A stretch of DNA of 7,774 bases from JALQTD01 sp965657495 (GTDB lineage: Bacteria; Bacteroidota; Bacteroidia; Flavobacteriales_D; Sanyastnellaceae): positions 1-7,774 of the forward strand of contig CBFHPD010000076.1 in assembly GCA_965657495.1 (NCBI GenBank), given 5' to 3'. The notes below the pieces were generated by a model, which searched no databases, was not told where the DNA came from, and saw nothing but the letters and a program-made list of their open reading frames with translations. Positions 1-6,206 of this stretch are shown piece by piece (positions within the stretch are counted from its first letter, which is position 1; the number at the start of each line of letters is the position of its first letter). Both the position numbers and the translations under genes were made by a program.

Positions 1-2300
1 CGGCAACGTTCACGATCGAAGACACGACGGTACCAAGCATGGATGTGGCTGCAGCGAATGCGACGGTTGAGTGCGACGGCGCCGGCAACGACGCGGAGCT
101 CCAAGCGTGGCTCGCCAGCAACGGCGGTGCAGCAGCGAGCGATGTGTGCGGCGGCGTGACCTGGTCGAATGATTTCGCTGGCTTGAGCGACGATTGCGGT
201 GCCACGGGCGCTGCAACGGTGACGTTCACGGCGACCGACGATTGCGGCAACGCGACGTCGACCACGGCGACGTTCACCATCGAAGACACGACGGTTCCAA
301 GCATGGACGTGGCCGCGGCTGATGCCACGGTGGAGTGCGATGGCGCTGGCAACGATGCGGAGCTCCAAGCTTGGCTCGCCAGCAACGGCGGCGCAGCGGC
401 GAGCGATGTGTGCGGTGGCGTGACCTGGACGAACGACTTCGCTAGCTTGAGCGACGATTGCGGAGCCACGGGTGCTGCAACGGTAACGTTCACGGCGACC
501 GACGACTGCGGGAACGCGACGTCGACCACGGCAACGTTCACGATCGAAGACACCACGGCTCCAAGCATGGACATGGCAGCAGCTGATGCGACGGTCGAGT
601 GCGACGGCGCCGGTAACGACGCGGAGCTCCAAGGGTGGCTCGCCAGCAACGGCGGTGCAGCGGCGAGCGATGTGTGCGGCGGCGTGACCTGGACGAATGA
701 CTTCGCTGGATTGAGCGACGAGTGTGGTGCCACGGGCGCGGCCACGGTAACGTTCACGGCGACCGACGACTGCGGCAACGCGACGAGCACAACCGCGACG
801 TTCACAATCGAAGACACCACTGTACCGAGCATGGACGTCGCTGCGGCCGACGCAACGGTTGAGTGCGACGGGGCCGGCAACGAGGCGGAACTGCAGGCAT
901 GGCTTGCGAGCAATGGCGGTGCCACGGCAACCGACGAATGCAGCGGCGTGACCTGGTCGAACGACTACGATGCGCTCAGCGATGGCTGCGGTGAAACGGG
1001 GGCTGCAACGGTGACGTTTACTGCAACGGATGCCTGCGGCAATGCCACGAGCACGACGGCCACGTTTACCATTGAAGACACAACCGCTCCGGTTGTTGAC
1101 GAGGTGGCAACGGGTGTGGCGAACGGTGAATTCGTTGAAGCTTGTGCAACGGACGTTTGGGGAACCATCGACATTCCGGCAGCTGCGGACCTCGTGGTCA
1201 GCGATGCTTGCGCGGGCGATGTGGATGTGACCTTCTCGGAAGCGACGGTGGGTGAATACGCACCGCTGGCGGACGGATCGACCTTCTGTGCGGCAACAAC
1301 TCCTGAAGCGATGCCGGATGGTCAGACGTGCTCGAATTTCGATGTGCACGCTTTGCGCATGTTCAACCTGCCGGGTGCAGAGTTCTTCAGCATGGTGAAT
1401 GGTTTGGTGACGAACCACCCGGATGGAACGCGCACGGTGGAGGTGACCCTCGCTGCGGTGGACAACCCGAATGCCGGTTGGACGATGAACATGGACTTGA
1501 ATGAAGAGCGCGACTGGCTCGAGTGGATTGCACTGCCAGGAGCACAAACCTTCAACGCGGATTGCTTCGACAACCACGAGGAGTGGTACTACCACATCCT
1601 CCAGAACTCGAGCACGGCGATCGGATGGGGTGATTACGACGGCGTGGTGTTGAGCTTGTCTCACATGCCGGGCAACGAGTTCTACGGATGGCAGTTTGGC
1701 ATGGGCGCCAACAACCACAACGCCAACTTCGGGTACTGGGGTTGGTTCTACTGGGAAGGCACCATCAATGGCCAGTTTGAAGCGGGCTCGGGCTCGATGC
1801 ACGGGGATTTGGACTGCACGATGCCATATGACATCGAGCGGACCTATGTCTCCACCGACTGTGCAGGCAACGTGAACACCTTCAGCTACACCGTGGCGGT
1901 CAATGGCGGCGGTTGCCAACCGTTGGTTCCACCGTTCACCGGCAACCCAGGCATCGATGTGGACTGGGGTGATGAAGAGACCGATAGCAACAGCGGCATC
2001 AACGGCGGTCTCGACGATCCGAAGGAGGACCGTGGGCCGATCAAGGTGTTGGGCTTGAACCCGAACCCGACCGACGAGCACGCTTACTTCCAGTTCGTCT
2101 CGGAGGAGCGGTTGCAGGTGGCGGTTCAGCTCTTCGATATGACGGGCACGATGCAGGCGAGCCTCTTCGAAGGCACAGTTGAAGCCGGTCAGCGCATGCA
2201 GTTCGAGGTGAATGCCTCGACGTTGCCAGCAGGTTTGTACCAAATTCGCATCGCTTCCGCGGTCCAAATCGTCAACACCAAGTTGATGGTGATGGATTGA
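1..2300 (+). CDS. Secreted HYR/Ig-like repeat protein with T9SS C-terminal sorting domain (5'-truncated)
   Basis: The open frame enters from the left edge (first full codon at base 3) and ends with TGA at 2298-2300, so the N terminus and any signal peptide lie outside the window. The ATG at 39 is inside a repeat and is not the start. In order there are four 88-residue repeats (39-1094), each with four cysteines (VEC, DVC or DEC, a cysteine before GATG/GETG, and DCGN/ACGN) and the closing strand TFTATD.CGNATST typical of HYR/Ig-like Bacteroidota repeats. From 1095 a diverged fifth repeat begins; a Trp/Asn-rich region follows (about 1290-1800), then another closing-strand motif (ERTYVSTDCAGNVNTFSYTV, about 1837-1896). 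An acidic, Gly/Asn-rich linker leads to a T9SS type A sorting domain from about 2044 (GLNPNPTDEH through LPAGLYQIRI to KLMVMD). In known T9SS cargo this domain directs export through the outer membrane and is then removed. The inferred role is a large secreted or surface-anchored adhesin-like protein; no catalytic motif is visible. Confidence 0.9.
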   Translation, partial: ATFTIEDTTVPSMDVAAANATVECDGAGNDAELQAWLASNGGAAASDVCGGVTWSNDFAGLSDDCGATGAATVTFTATDDCGNATSTTATFTIEDTTVPSMDVAAADATVECDGAGNDAELQAWLASNGGAAASDVCGGVTWTNDFASLSDDCGATGAATVTFTATDDCGNATSTTATFTIEDTTAPSMDMAAADATVECDGAGNDAELQGWLASNGGAAASDVCGGVTWTNDFAGLSDECGATGAATVTFTATDDCGNATSTTATFTIEDTTVPSMDVAAADATVECDGAGNEAELQAWLASNGGATATDECSGVTWSNDYDALSDGCGETGAATVTFTATDACGNATSTTATFTIEDTTAPVVDEVATGVANGEFVEACATDVWGTIDIPAAADLVVSDACAGDVDVTFSEATVGEYAPLADGSTFCAATTPEAMPDGQTCSNFDVHALRMFNLPGAEFFSMVNGLVTNHPDGTRTVEVTLAAVDNPNAGWTMNMDLNEERDWLEWIALPGAQTFNADCFDNHEEWYYHILQNSSTAIGWGDYDGVVLSLSHMPGNEFYGWQFGMGANNHNANFGYWGWFYWEGTINGQFEAGSGSMHGDLDCTMPYDIERTYVSTDCAGNVNTFSYTVAVNGGGCQPLVPPFTGNPGIDVDWGDEETDSNSGINGGLDDPKEDRGPIKVLGLNPNPTDEHAYFQFVSEERLQVAVQLFDMTGTMQASLFEGTVEAGQRMQFEVNASTLPAGLYQIRIASAVQIVNTKLMVMD
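39..1094 (+). repeat. Four tandem 264-bp in-frame coding repeats
   Basis: The SMD (Ser-Met-Asp) codons recur with ATG at 39, 303, 567 and 831, an exact period of 264 bp (88 codons). The first three copies are nearly identical in DNA and protein. The fourth (831-1094) has diverged, for example ATATDECSGVTW in place of AAASDVCGGVTW. The end of another copy occupies 1-38, so the array continues upstream. Period and reading frame are conserved, as expected for a repeat domain that expands and contracts by recombination. Confidence 0.95.
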
Positions 2301-2326
2301 CGGACGGAGATCGGATTCCCCGATGG

Positions 2327-2359
2327 AAAGGGCTGCCCGGAAGGGTGGCCCTTTTTTTT
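2327..2359 (+). terminator. Intrinsic terminator after the T9SS cargo gene
   Basis: AAAGGGC plus TGCCC (2327-2338) pairs with GGGTG plus GCCCTTT (2343-2354), with two G-T wobbles and a GGAA tetraloop at 2339-2342. A run of eight T follows at 2352-2359. It starts 26 bases after the stop codon of the secreted repeat protein and separates it from the thioesterase gene. Confidence 0.92.
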
Positions 2360-2392
2360 GTGAAATGGAACGGGATTTGGTGAGCCCCGTTG

Positions 2393-2400
2393 GAACTTTG
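2393..2400 (+). promoter_or_regulatory. Possible -7 box of the thioesterase gene
   Basis: GAACTTTG matches the Bacteroidota -7 consensus TAnnTTTG at all specified positions but the first. It lies four bases before the ATG at 2405, so a transcript would start at or next to the start codon. No well-spaced -33 TTTG is visible (TTTG at 2376 is too close), so the call is tentative. Confidence 0.35.
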
Positions 2401-2404
2401 CGGC

Positions 2405-2917
2405 ATGGCAGCAGCTCGACACCCCCGCGATACCTACGCGTCCACGACGCGCATCGTGATGCCCAACGACACGAACACGCTCGGCAACCTCATGGGGGGC
2501 AACCTCCTCAACTGGATGGACGAGACGGCGGCGATCAGCGCCATGCGGCACAGCCGGCGGGTGTGCGTGACCGCGGCGGTGAACAACGTGAGCTTTCAGC
2601 GGCCGATTGCGCTGGCGGATGTGGTGACGGTGCACGCGGAGGTTTCGCGGGCGTTTAAGTCGTCGATGGAGGTTTACTTGCGCGTGAGCGTGGAGAACCC
2701 GGTGAACGGGGAGTCGTGCATTTGCAACGAAGCGATGTACACGTTTGTGGCGGTGGACCAATTCAATGCGCCGATTCAGATTCCGGAGCTTGAGCCGGAG
2801 ACAGCGGAGGAGCAGGAGCGGTTTGATGGAGCATTGAGGCGGCGGCAGTTGCGGTTGATTTTAGCGGGGAAGCTGGAGCCGGCGAAAGCGACGGAGCTCA
2901 AGGCGCTGTTCTCATAG
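2405..2917 (+). CDS. Acyl-CoA thioesterase, hotdog fold (YciA/ACOT-like)
   Basis: This 170-residue protein should hydrolyse acyl-CoA to free fatty acid and CoA in the cytoplasm. The N-terminal half carries the family pattern: MPNDTNTLGNLMGG (residues 19-32) with N24 and the Gly-Gly turn, then LLNWMDE with D39 on the central hotdog helix, and later VSFQRPI and DVVTVHAEV strands. In the family the Asn and Asp around this helix form the active site. Residues about 130-170 form a charged, probably helical tail (EEQERFDGALRRRQLRL). One hotdog domain fits the single-domain members, which work as oligomers. An in-frame TTG at 2390 could extend the protein by five residues, but it overlaps the probable promoter box, so the ATG at 2405 is preferred. 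The gene is convergent with the glycosyltransferase, with 24 bases between stop codons and no terminator hairpin visible there. The acyl chain length preference cannot be told from sequence. Confidence 0.88.
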   Translation: MAAARHPRDTYASTTRIVMPNDTNTLGNLMGGNLLNWMDETAAISAMRHSRRVCVTAAVNNVSFQRPIALADVVTVHAEVSRAFKSSMEVYLRVSVENPVNGESCICNEAMYTFVAVDQFNAPIQIPELEPETAEEQERFDGALRRRQLRLILAGKLEPAKATELKALFS

Positions 2918-2941
2918 GAGGGGGCTGGGCGCGCGTTACGG

Positions 2942-3895
2942 TCAGCCAATGAGCGGCCGCCAAGCCTCGAGGACTTCGGTGACGGCAACGTGCTGGGAGC
3001 AGCCGGGGTCAAGGCGGTAATGGCACTGGTTGCCGAGCTTGGAGCATGGGCGTTGGTCCCCGCGGCCTGCGGGCAAGACGTTTGCAGATCCTGCGGCCGG
3101 ACGCCAGGCTGCCATGCCCAAGGAAGGCCGTGTGCATCCCCAAACCGTCACCACCGGCGTGCCGAGGGCGGCCGCGAGGTGCATCATCCCGGTGTCTCCG
3201 GCGAGGACGGCCCGAGCGCCCCGCAGCAACGCAGCCGACTCGCTGAGGCTTGTGGAGCCGACCCACGATTCGGCGCCTCGCAACCGGGCCGCAATCGTGC
3301 GCTCGGCGTCGCCGCCGATGAGGACGGTGCGCAGGGGCGTTGCGTCGATCAGGGTTTGGAGCAGTTCGACCGTCATCGCCTTTCCGGCATGGGCCGCTCC
3401 GAGCGCCACCACGGCCCAGGGCGTGTCCCAGTCGAAGCCCGGAGGCAGGGCTGCCCCCACGAACAAAGGCGGCCATCCCTGCGGCACGGCCGCCCCCGGA
3501 ACCGCGGCCACATACCGCTCCACAATCGGCGACACGCTTGCACTCCGCCACCCGCGCACGAGCGCCCATTTGGCCCCATTCCGCTTGTCCACGCGCCCCA
3601 CCGGCAGCCCCAACGCCCGCACAACCGCCCGCGACCGCGCGCTCGCCTGCAGGTCCACCACCTGATCGAAGCCCACCGCCTGCAACGCCGGCAAGGCCTC
3701 CCGGCCCGACCGCTCCACCGCATGGACCACGTCCACCAGCGGCCCGAAGCCCTCCACCACCGGCGCGAAGGCCGCCCGCACCAGGAAATGCACCTCGCAC
3801 GGCCCGTCTACCGCCGCCCGAAAAGCCGCCACCGCCGGCGCCGTCAGCACGACGTCCCCGATGGAACTGAAGCGGATGAACAACACGCGGGTCAT
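2942..3895 (-). CDS. Glycosyltransferase family 9 (LPS heptosyltransferase-like)
   Basis: This 317-residue protein matches the ADP-heptose:LPS heptosyltransferase family (GT9, GT-B fold), which adds sugars to the lipopolysaccharide core on the inner face of the cytoplasmic membrane. The N-terminal signature IRFSSIGDVVLTAP (residues 7-20, with G13-D14) and a Rossmann-like acceptor half come first. The C-terminal nucleotide-sugar half has VVALGAAHAGK (162-172), LIGGDAE (192-198) and the hallmark AGDTGMMHLAAALGTPVV (232-249), then VWGCTRPS. Three cysteines near the end (C284, C291, C299) may form a structural or metal-binding site. Length is usual for the family. It is divergent from the TatD gene with 38 bases between starts, and a perfect TAGCTTTG box sits four bases upstream of the ATG. 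The donor sugar is not determinable, so no gene symbol is given. Confidence 0.92.
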   Translation of the reverse strand: MTRVLFIRFSSIGDVVLTAPAVAAFRAAVDGPCEVHFLVRAAFAPVVEGFGPLVDVVHAVERSGREALPALQAVGFDQVVDLQASARSRAVVRALGLPVGRVDKRNGAKWALVRGWRSASVSPIVERYVAAVPGAAVPQGWPPLFVGAALPPGFDWDTPWAVVALGAAHAGKAMTVELLQTLIDATPLRTVLIGGDAERTIAARLRGAESWVGSTSLSESAALLRGARAVLAGDTGMMHLAAALGTPVVTVWGCTRPSLGMAAWRPAAGSANVLPAGRGDQRPCSKLGNQCHYRLDPGCSQHVAVTEVLEAWRPLIG

Positions 3896-3899
3896 GCCG

Positions 3900-3907
3900 C
3901 AAAGCTA
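3900..3907 (-). promoter_or_regulatory. -7 promoter box of the glycosyltransferase gene
   Basis: Read on the minus strand this is TAGCTTTG, a perfect TAnnTTTG, followed by CGGC and the ATG at 3895. The 12 bases CTTTGCGGCATG are identical to those before the thioesterase gene (2396-2407). A -33 TTG is visible only at a long spacing (24 bases). The placement implies a leaderless or nearly leaderless mRNA. Confidence 0.55.
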
Positions 3908-3919
3908 CGTCCCCAAACG

Positions 3920-3927
3920 TACCTTCG
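3920..3927 (+). promoter_or_regulatory. Possible -7 box of the tatD-ansA operon
   Basis: TACCTTCG matches TAnnTTTG except for one base and lies six bases before the ATG at 3934. It faces the minus-strand box at 3900-3907 with 12 bases between them, so the 38-base gap would hold two divergent promoters. No -33 element is recognised. Confidence 0.35.
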
Positions 3928-3933
3928 CGCGCA

Positions 3934-4734
3934 ATGCGACTCATCGATACCCACACCCACCTGTACCAACCGAAGTTCGACAGCGACCGCGACGCCGCCG
4001 TGGCCCGCTGCCTCGAGGCCGGCGTGGACACGTTGCTTTTGCCGAACATCGACACCGAGAGCATCCCGCGGGTGCGGGCCATGCTGGCCGACTACCCGGG
4101 GCAGGCACGGGGCATGATGGGGCTGCATCCCTGCCACGTTCAGGCGGACACGGTGGAGGCGGAGTTGGCGGCCATCGAGCAGGAGCTCCGGGCGCACCGG
4201 GCGGATTACGTGGCGGTGGGGGAGATCGGGGTGGACCTGTACTGGGATCAGTCGACGCTCGCGGTGCAGCAGGAGGCGTTCCGGCGCCAGGTGGCGTGGG
4301 CGAAGGAGCTGGATTTGCCGGTGGTGATCCACGTCCGCGACGCGTTCGAGGAGCTGTTCGCGCTGCTGGACGAGCTGAATGACAGCGCGTTGCGGGGCGT
4401 GGTGCATTGCTTCACGGGGACGTTGGCGGATGCGCAGCGGGTTTTGGCCTACGGCGACTTTTACCTGGGCATCGGCGGCGTGGCGACTTACAAGAATGGG
4501 GGGTTGGACCAAACCCTGCCCACCATCGCCCGCGACCGCATCCTGCTCGAAACCGATGCGCCCTACCTCGCGCCCGTGCCCTTCCGCGGCAAACGGAACG
4601 AGAGCGCTTACGTGGTGCACGTGGCCCAGCGCGTGGCGGACCTGTGGCACATGCCCCTCGCCGAGGTCGCGGCCATGACGACGGCCAACGCTGAGCGGCT
4701 CTTCCGGCTCGAACCTGCAACTCCCGCCGAATGA
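3934..4734 (+). CDS. tatD: TatD-family metal-dependent hydrolase/DNase
   Basis: This 266-residue protein is a complete TatD-type member of the amidohydrolase superfamily, a TIM-barrel enzyme with two divalent metals. Family members are 3'-5' exonucleases on DNA or RNA, or D-aminoacyl-tRNA deacylases. All expected ligands are present: H7 and H9 in DTHTHL, E97 in AVGEIGVDLYW, H133 in VVIHVRDAF, H158 in GVVHCFTGT and D208 in LLETDAPYL. The closing GIGGVATYKNGG and the C-terminal TTANAERLF motif (250-257) are also typical. The ATG at 3934 gives the expected N terminus directly before the first metal motif. The stop codon overlaps the asparaginase start as ATGA (4731-4734), so the two are probably translationally coupled. 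It is not linked to tatABC here, and the name does not imply a role in Tat export. Confidence 0.95.
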   Translation: MRLIDTHTHLYQPKFDSDRDAAVARCLEAGVDTLLLPNIDTESIPRVRAMLADYPGQARGMMGLHPCHVQADTVEAELAAIEQELRAHRADYVAVGEIGVDLYWDQSTLAVQQEAFRRQVAWAKELDLPVVIHVRDAFEELFALLDELNDSALRGVVHCFTGTLADAQRVLAYGDFYLGIGGVATYKNGGLDQTLPTIARDRILLETDAPYLAPVPFRGKRNESAYVVHVAQRVADLWHMPLAEVAAMTTANAERLFRLEPATPAE

Positions 4735-5783
4735 CGATTTCTTCCGACTCCAGCGTCCTCATCATCTACACGGGCGGCACCATCGGCAGTGCCCAGGACC
4801 CGGCGACCGGCGCCCTCGTGCCCATCGATTTCAGCCAGATCCACCAGTTCGTGCCTGAGCTCGACCAGCCGGGGCGGGTGGTGGACGCGCACAGCTTCGA
4901 CCCGCCCATCGATTCGTCGAACATGGGGCCGGCGCATTGGCGGCAGCTCGTGGCGATCATCGCCGCCCGCTACCACGAGTTCGACGGCTTCGTCATCTTG
5001 CACGGCACGGACACCCTCGCCTACACGGCGAGCGCCCTGTCGTTCATGCTGAGCGGCCTCCACAAACCGGTCATCCTCACCGGTAGCCAGCTGCCCATCG
5101 GCCTCCCGCGCACGGACGGCCGGGAAAACCTGCTCGCCGCCGTCGAGATCGCCGCCGCCCAACGCTTCGGTGAGCCCCTCATCCAAGAAGTCGCCGTCTA
5201 CTTCGGCTCCTCGCTCTACCGCGGCAACCGGACGCACAAGGAGAGCGCGGAGTCCCTCCAAGCCATCGTCAGCCCCAACTTCCCTGCGCTCGCCGAGGCG
5301 GGGGTGGACATCTTGTACAACGTGCCGATGTTTTGGCGGGACGAGGCGTCCGAGCTGTCCACGTGGATGGACCTCGAGGAGCGCGTGGCCTGGCTGCCCA
5401 TTTTCCCGGGGATGCCGATGGAAGTGTTCGAACGCGTCATGGCTTGGGAGGAGTTGCGGGGTTTGGTCCTCGCCACGTATGGATCGGGGAATGCGCCAAA
5501 CGATGCCCGGCTCCGCTCCGCGTTGGCCTCCGCCACCGACCGCGGCGTCACCGTGGTCAACGTGTCCCAGTGCGGCCACGGCGCCGTCCACCCCGAACGT
5601 TACGCCACGGCCCACCTCCTGCGCGATTGCGGCGTCATCCCCGGCGGTGACATGACCACCGAAGCGGCCCTCACGAAGCTCATGCACGTCCTCGCCCTGC
5701 ACCAGGACAAACGCGACGACATCCGCGCCGCCCTCGCCGCCAACCTCCGCGGCGAACGCTCCGACTTCAGTTCCCTCATCTAA
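4731..5783 (+). CDS. ansA: Type I (cytoplasmic) L-asparaginase
   Basis: This 350-residue enzyme hydrolyses L-asparagine to aspartate and ammonia. Both family signatures are intact: IIYTGGTIGS (residues 11-20) with catalytic T14, and FVILHGTDTLAYTASAL (87-103) with T93 and D94. K170 in RGNRTHKES fits the catalytic lysine of the second triad. DSSNM (61-65) provides the substrate-binding Ser region, and LTGSQLPIGLPRTDGREN is the typical following loop. No signal peptide is seen, and the length fits the cytoplasmic type I class rather than periplasmic type II. The start overlaps the tatD stop by ATGA, which indicates one operon with coupled translation. A tRNA promoter begins four bases after the stop; only a weak 5-bp hairpin (5782-5786 with 5799-5803) could serve as terminator. 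All key residues are present, so it should be active. Confidence 0.96.
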   Translation: MTISSDSSVLIIYTGGTIGSAQDPATGALVPIDFSQIHQFVPELDQPGRVVDAHSFDPPIDSSNMGPAHWRQLVAIIAARYHEFDGFVILHGTDTLAYTASALSFMLSGLHKPVILTGSQLPIGLPRTDGRENLLAAVEIAAAQRFGEPLIQEVAVYFGSSLYRGNRTHKESAESLQAIVSPNFPALAEAGVDILYNVPMFWRDEASELSTWMDLEERVAWLPIFPGMPMEVFERVMAWEELRGLVLATYGSGNAPNDARLRSALASATDRGVTVVNVSQCGHGAVHPERYATAHLLRDCGVIPGGDMTTEAALTKLMHVLALHQDKRDDIRAALAANLRGERSDFSSLI

Positions 5784-5786
5784 CCG

Positions 5787-5817
5787 TTGGAACGCACGCG
5801 GTTTCTCCCTACTTTTG
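5787..5817 (+). promoter_or_regulatory. Bacteroidota-type promoter of tRNA-Ser
   Basis: A -33 TTG (5787-5789) and a perfect -7 box TACTTTTG (5810-5817) are separated by 20 bases, the usual Bacteroidota spacing. Transcription would start around 5822-5826, a few bases before the mature tRNA 5' end at 5830. This is the best-formed promoter in the window. Confidence 0.75.
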
Positions 5818-5829
5818 CCCCCGCTGATT

Positions 5830-5914
5830 GGAGAGGTGGCCGAGCGGCTTAAGGCGCACGCCTGGAAAGCGTGTTGGGGGCAACCCCTCCGGGGTTCGAA
5901 TCCCCGTCTCTCCG
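5830..5914 (+). tRNA. tRNA-Ser (anticodon GGA)
   Basis: A complete class II tRNA. The acceptor stem GGAGAGG (5830-5836) pairs with TCTCTCC (5907-5913), with one G-U pair, and the discriminator base is G5914. The D arm carries GGCCGAGC..GGCTTAAGGC. The anticodon arm CACGC-CTGGAAA-GCGTG gives anticodon GGA, reading UCC and UCU. The long variable arm (GGGG-GCAA-CCCC) is diagnostic of Ser. The T arm CGGGG-TTCGAAT-CCCCG (5890-5906) is fully paired. CCA is not encoded. Its 3' end forms the left copy of a direct repeat that recurs at 7729-7757. Confidence 0.97.
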
Positions 5915-5915
5915 C
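5887..5915 (+). repeat. Left tRNA-derived direct repeat (attL candidate)
   Basis: These 29 bases run from the end of the variable arm through the T arm and the 3' acceptor strand of tRNA-Ser plus one base. They match 7729-7757 in the same orientation at 28 of 29 positions, and identity stops sharply on both sides. This copy is inside the intact tRNA. A tRNA 3' end that includes the T arm is the classic attachment site of integrative elements. Confidence 0.8.
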
Positions 5916-5926
5916 GAAAAACGGGA

Positions 5927-5955
5927 AAAGCTGGTGCGATAGCACCAGCTTTCTT
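5927..5955 (+). terminator. Intrinsic terminator of tRNA-Ser
   Basis: A perfect 11-bp stem AAAGCTGGTGC (5927-5937) pairs with GCACCAGCTTT (5942-5952) around a GATA loop and is followed by TTCTT. It begins 13 bases after the tRNA 3' end. Its 3' arm overlaps the left arm of the larger inverted repeat at 5948-6009, so the two cannot form together. Confidence 0.82.
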
Positions 5956-6009
5956 GCTTTGGGAGGCGGATGAAGCCCCACTTCAATCCGTCGCCCAAAG
6001 CAAAAAAGC
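5948..6009. repeat. 62-nt near-perfect inverted repeat overlapping two terminator hairpins
   Basis: GCTTTCTTGCTTTGGG (5948-5963) is complementary to CCCAAAGCAAAAAAGC (5994-6009) with a single mismatch. Pairing continues inward through GG-CGGAT with ATCCG-TC, then GAAG with CTTC, to a five-base CCCCA loop (5976-5980). The interruptions are an A-G mismatch and a one-base bulge (A5985). The stem is about 28 bp. The arms share bases with the tRNA terminator on the left and with the hairpin at 6004-6034 on the right, so this fold excludes both. Function is unknown. Confidence 0.8.
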
Positions 6010-6034
6010 GGCGGCCCCCGGCCGCCAAGCTTTT
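6004..6034. terminator. GC-rich bidirectional hairpin terminator
   Basis: AAAAGC-GGCGGC (6004-6015) pairs with GCCGCC-GCTTTT (6021-6034, with AA bulged at 6027-6028) around CCCCG. On the minus strand it is followed by GCTTTTTTG, a good U-tract; on the plus strand by GCTTTTCC. It could insulate the tRNA from transcription arising inside the element, and the reverse. Confidence 0.6.
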
Positions 6035-6047
6035 CCAGTTTTTCAAG

Positions 6048-6129
6048 CCCCCCCTTGGGGATCACGAGCGCCCCAGCGCGAGTAATCCCCCCTCCCGCCC
6101 CCAAGCCCCGCCCCCCATATCCCGTCCCC
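6048..6129 (-). other. C-rich tract with G-quadruplex motif on the minus strand
   Basis: The plus strand carries repeated C runs and few G. On the minus strand, bases 6116 down to 6087 hold five G tracts of 6, 4, 5, 3 and 6 separated by loops of 1, 3, 1 and 1 bases, which meets the canonical G3+N1-7 quadruplex pattern. Further C runs lie at 6048-6054, 6071-6074, 6121-6123 and 6126-6129. No open frame with coding character is visible here. A role in element mobility or expression is inference. Confidence 0.7.
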
Positions 6130-6150
6130 AATAAGCCGCCCTTCCCAATC

Positions 6151-6176
6151 CCCCCCCCCTCAATTGAGGAGGGGGG
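6151..6176. repeat. 26-bp near-perfect palindrome upstream of the transposase
   Basis: A run of C followed by CTCAATTGAG and a matching G run forms a symmetric sequence centred between 6163 and 6164, with one mismatch (C6157 opposite A6170) out of 13 pairs. As RNA it would make a 10-11 bp hairpin with an AATT loop and no U-tract, so it is not a convincing terminator. It lies 31 bases before the transposase start codon and could be an operator, a transposase binding site or a translation-blocking hairpin. The evidence does not choose among these. Confidence 0.7.
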
Positions 6177-6206
6177 CCCGACGACCAACCAGGCGACCTT
6201 GCCTGC

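Noticed and set aside
39..1094. A CRISPR array suggested by regular repeats
   Set aside because: The units are 264 bp, contiguous and in frame within a coding sequence, with no short-repeat and unique-spacer structure.
3009..4082. A long minus-strand frame over the glycosyltransferase
   Set aside because: It is the shifted frame of the real GT9 gene and reads as Gly/Arg/Ala-rich sequence. The true frame has all GT9 motifs.
3934..4734. A role of TatD in twin-arginine export
   Set aside because: The protein is a metal-dependent hydrolase of the TatD family, and there are no tatABC genes nearby.
5782..5803. A terminator between ansA and the tRNA
   Set aside because: The stem is only 5 bp with a 12-base loop and the following tract is not T-rich. 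The region is better explained by the tRNA promoter.
5828..6085. An 85-codon plus-strand frame through the tRNA
   Set aside because: It starts at the tRNA and continues through terminator hairpins. Such frames over Ser tRNAs are a known annotation artefact.
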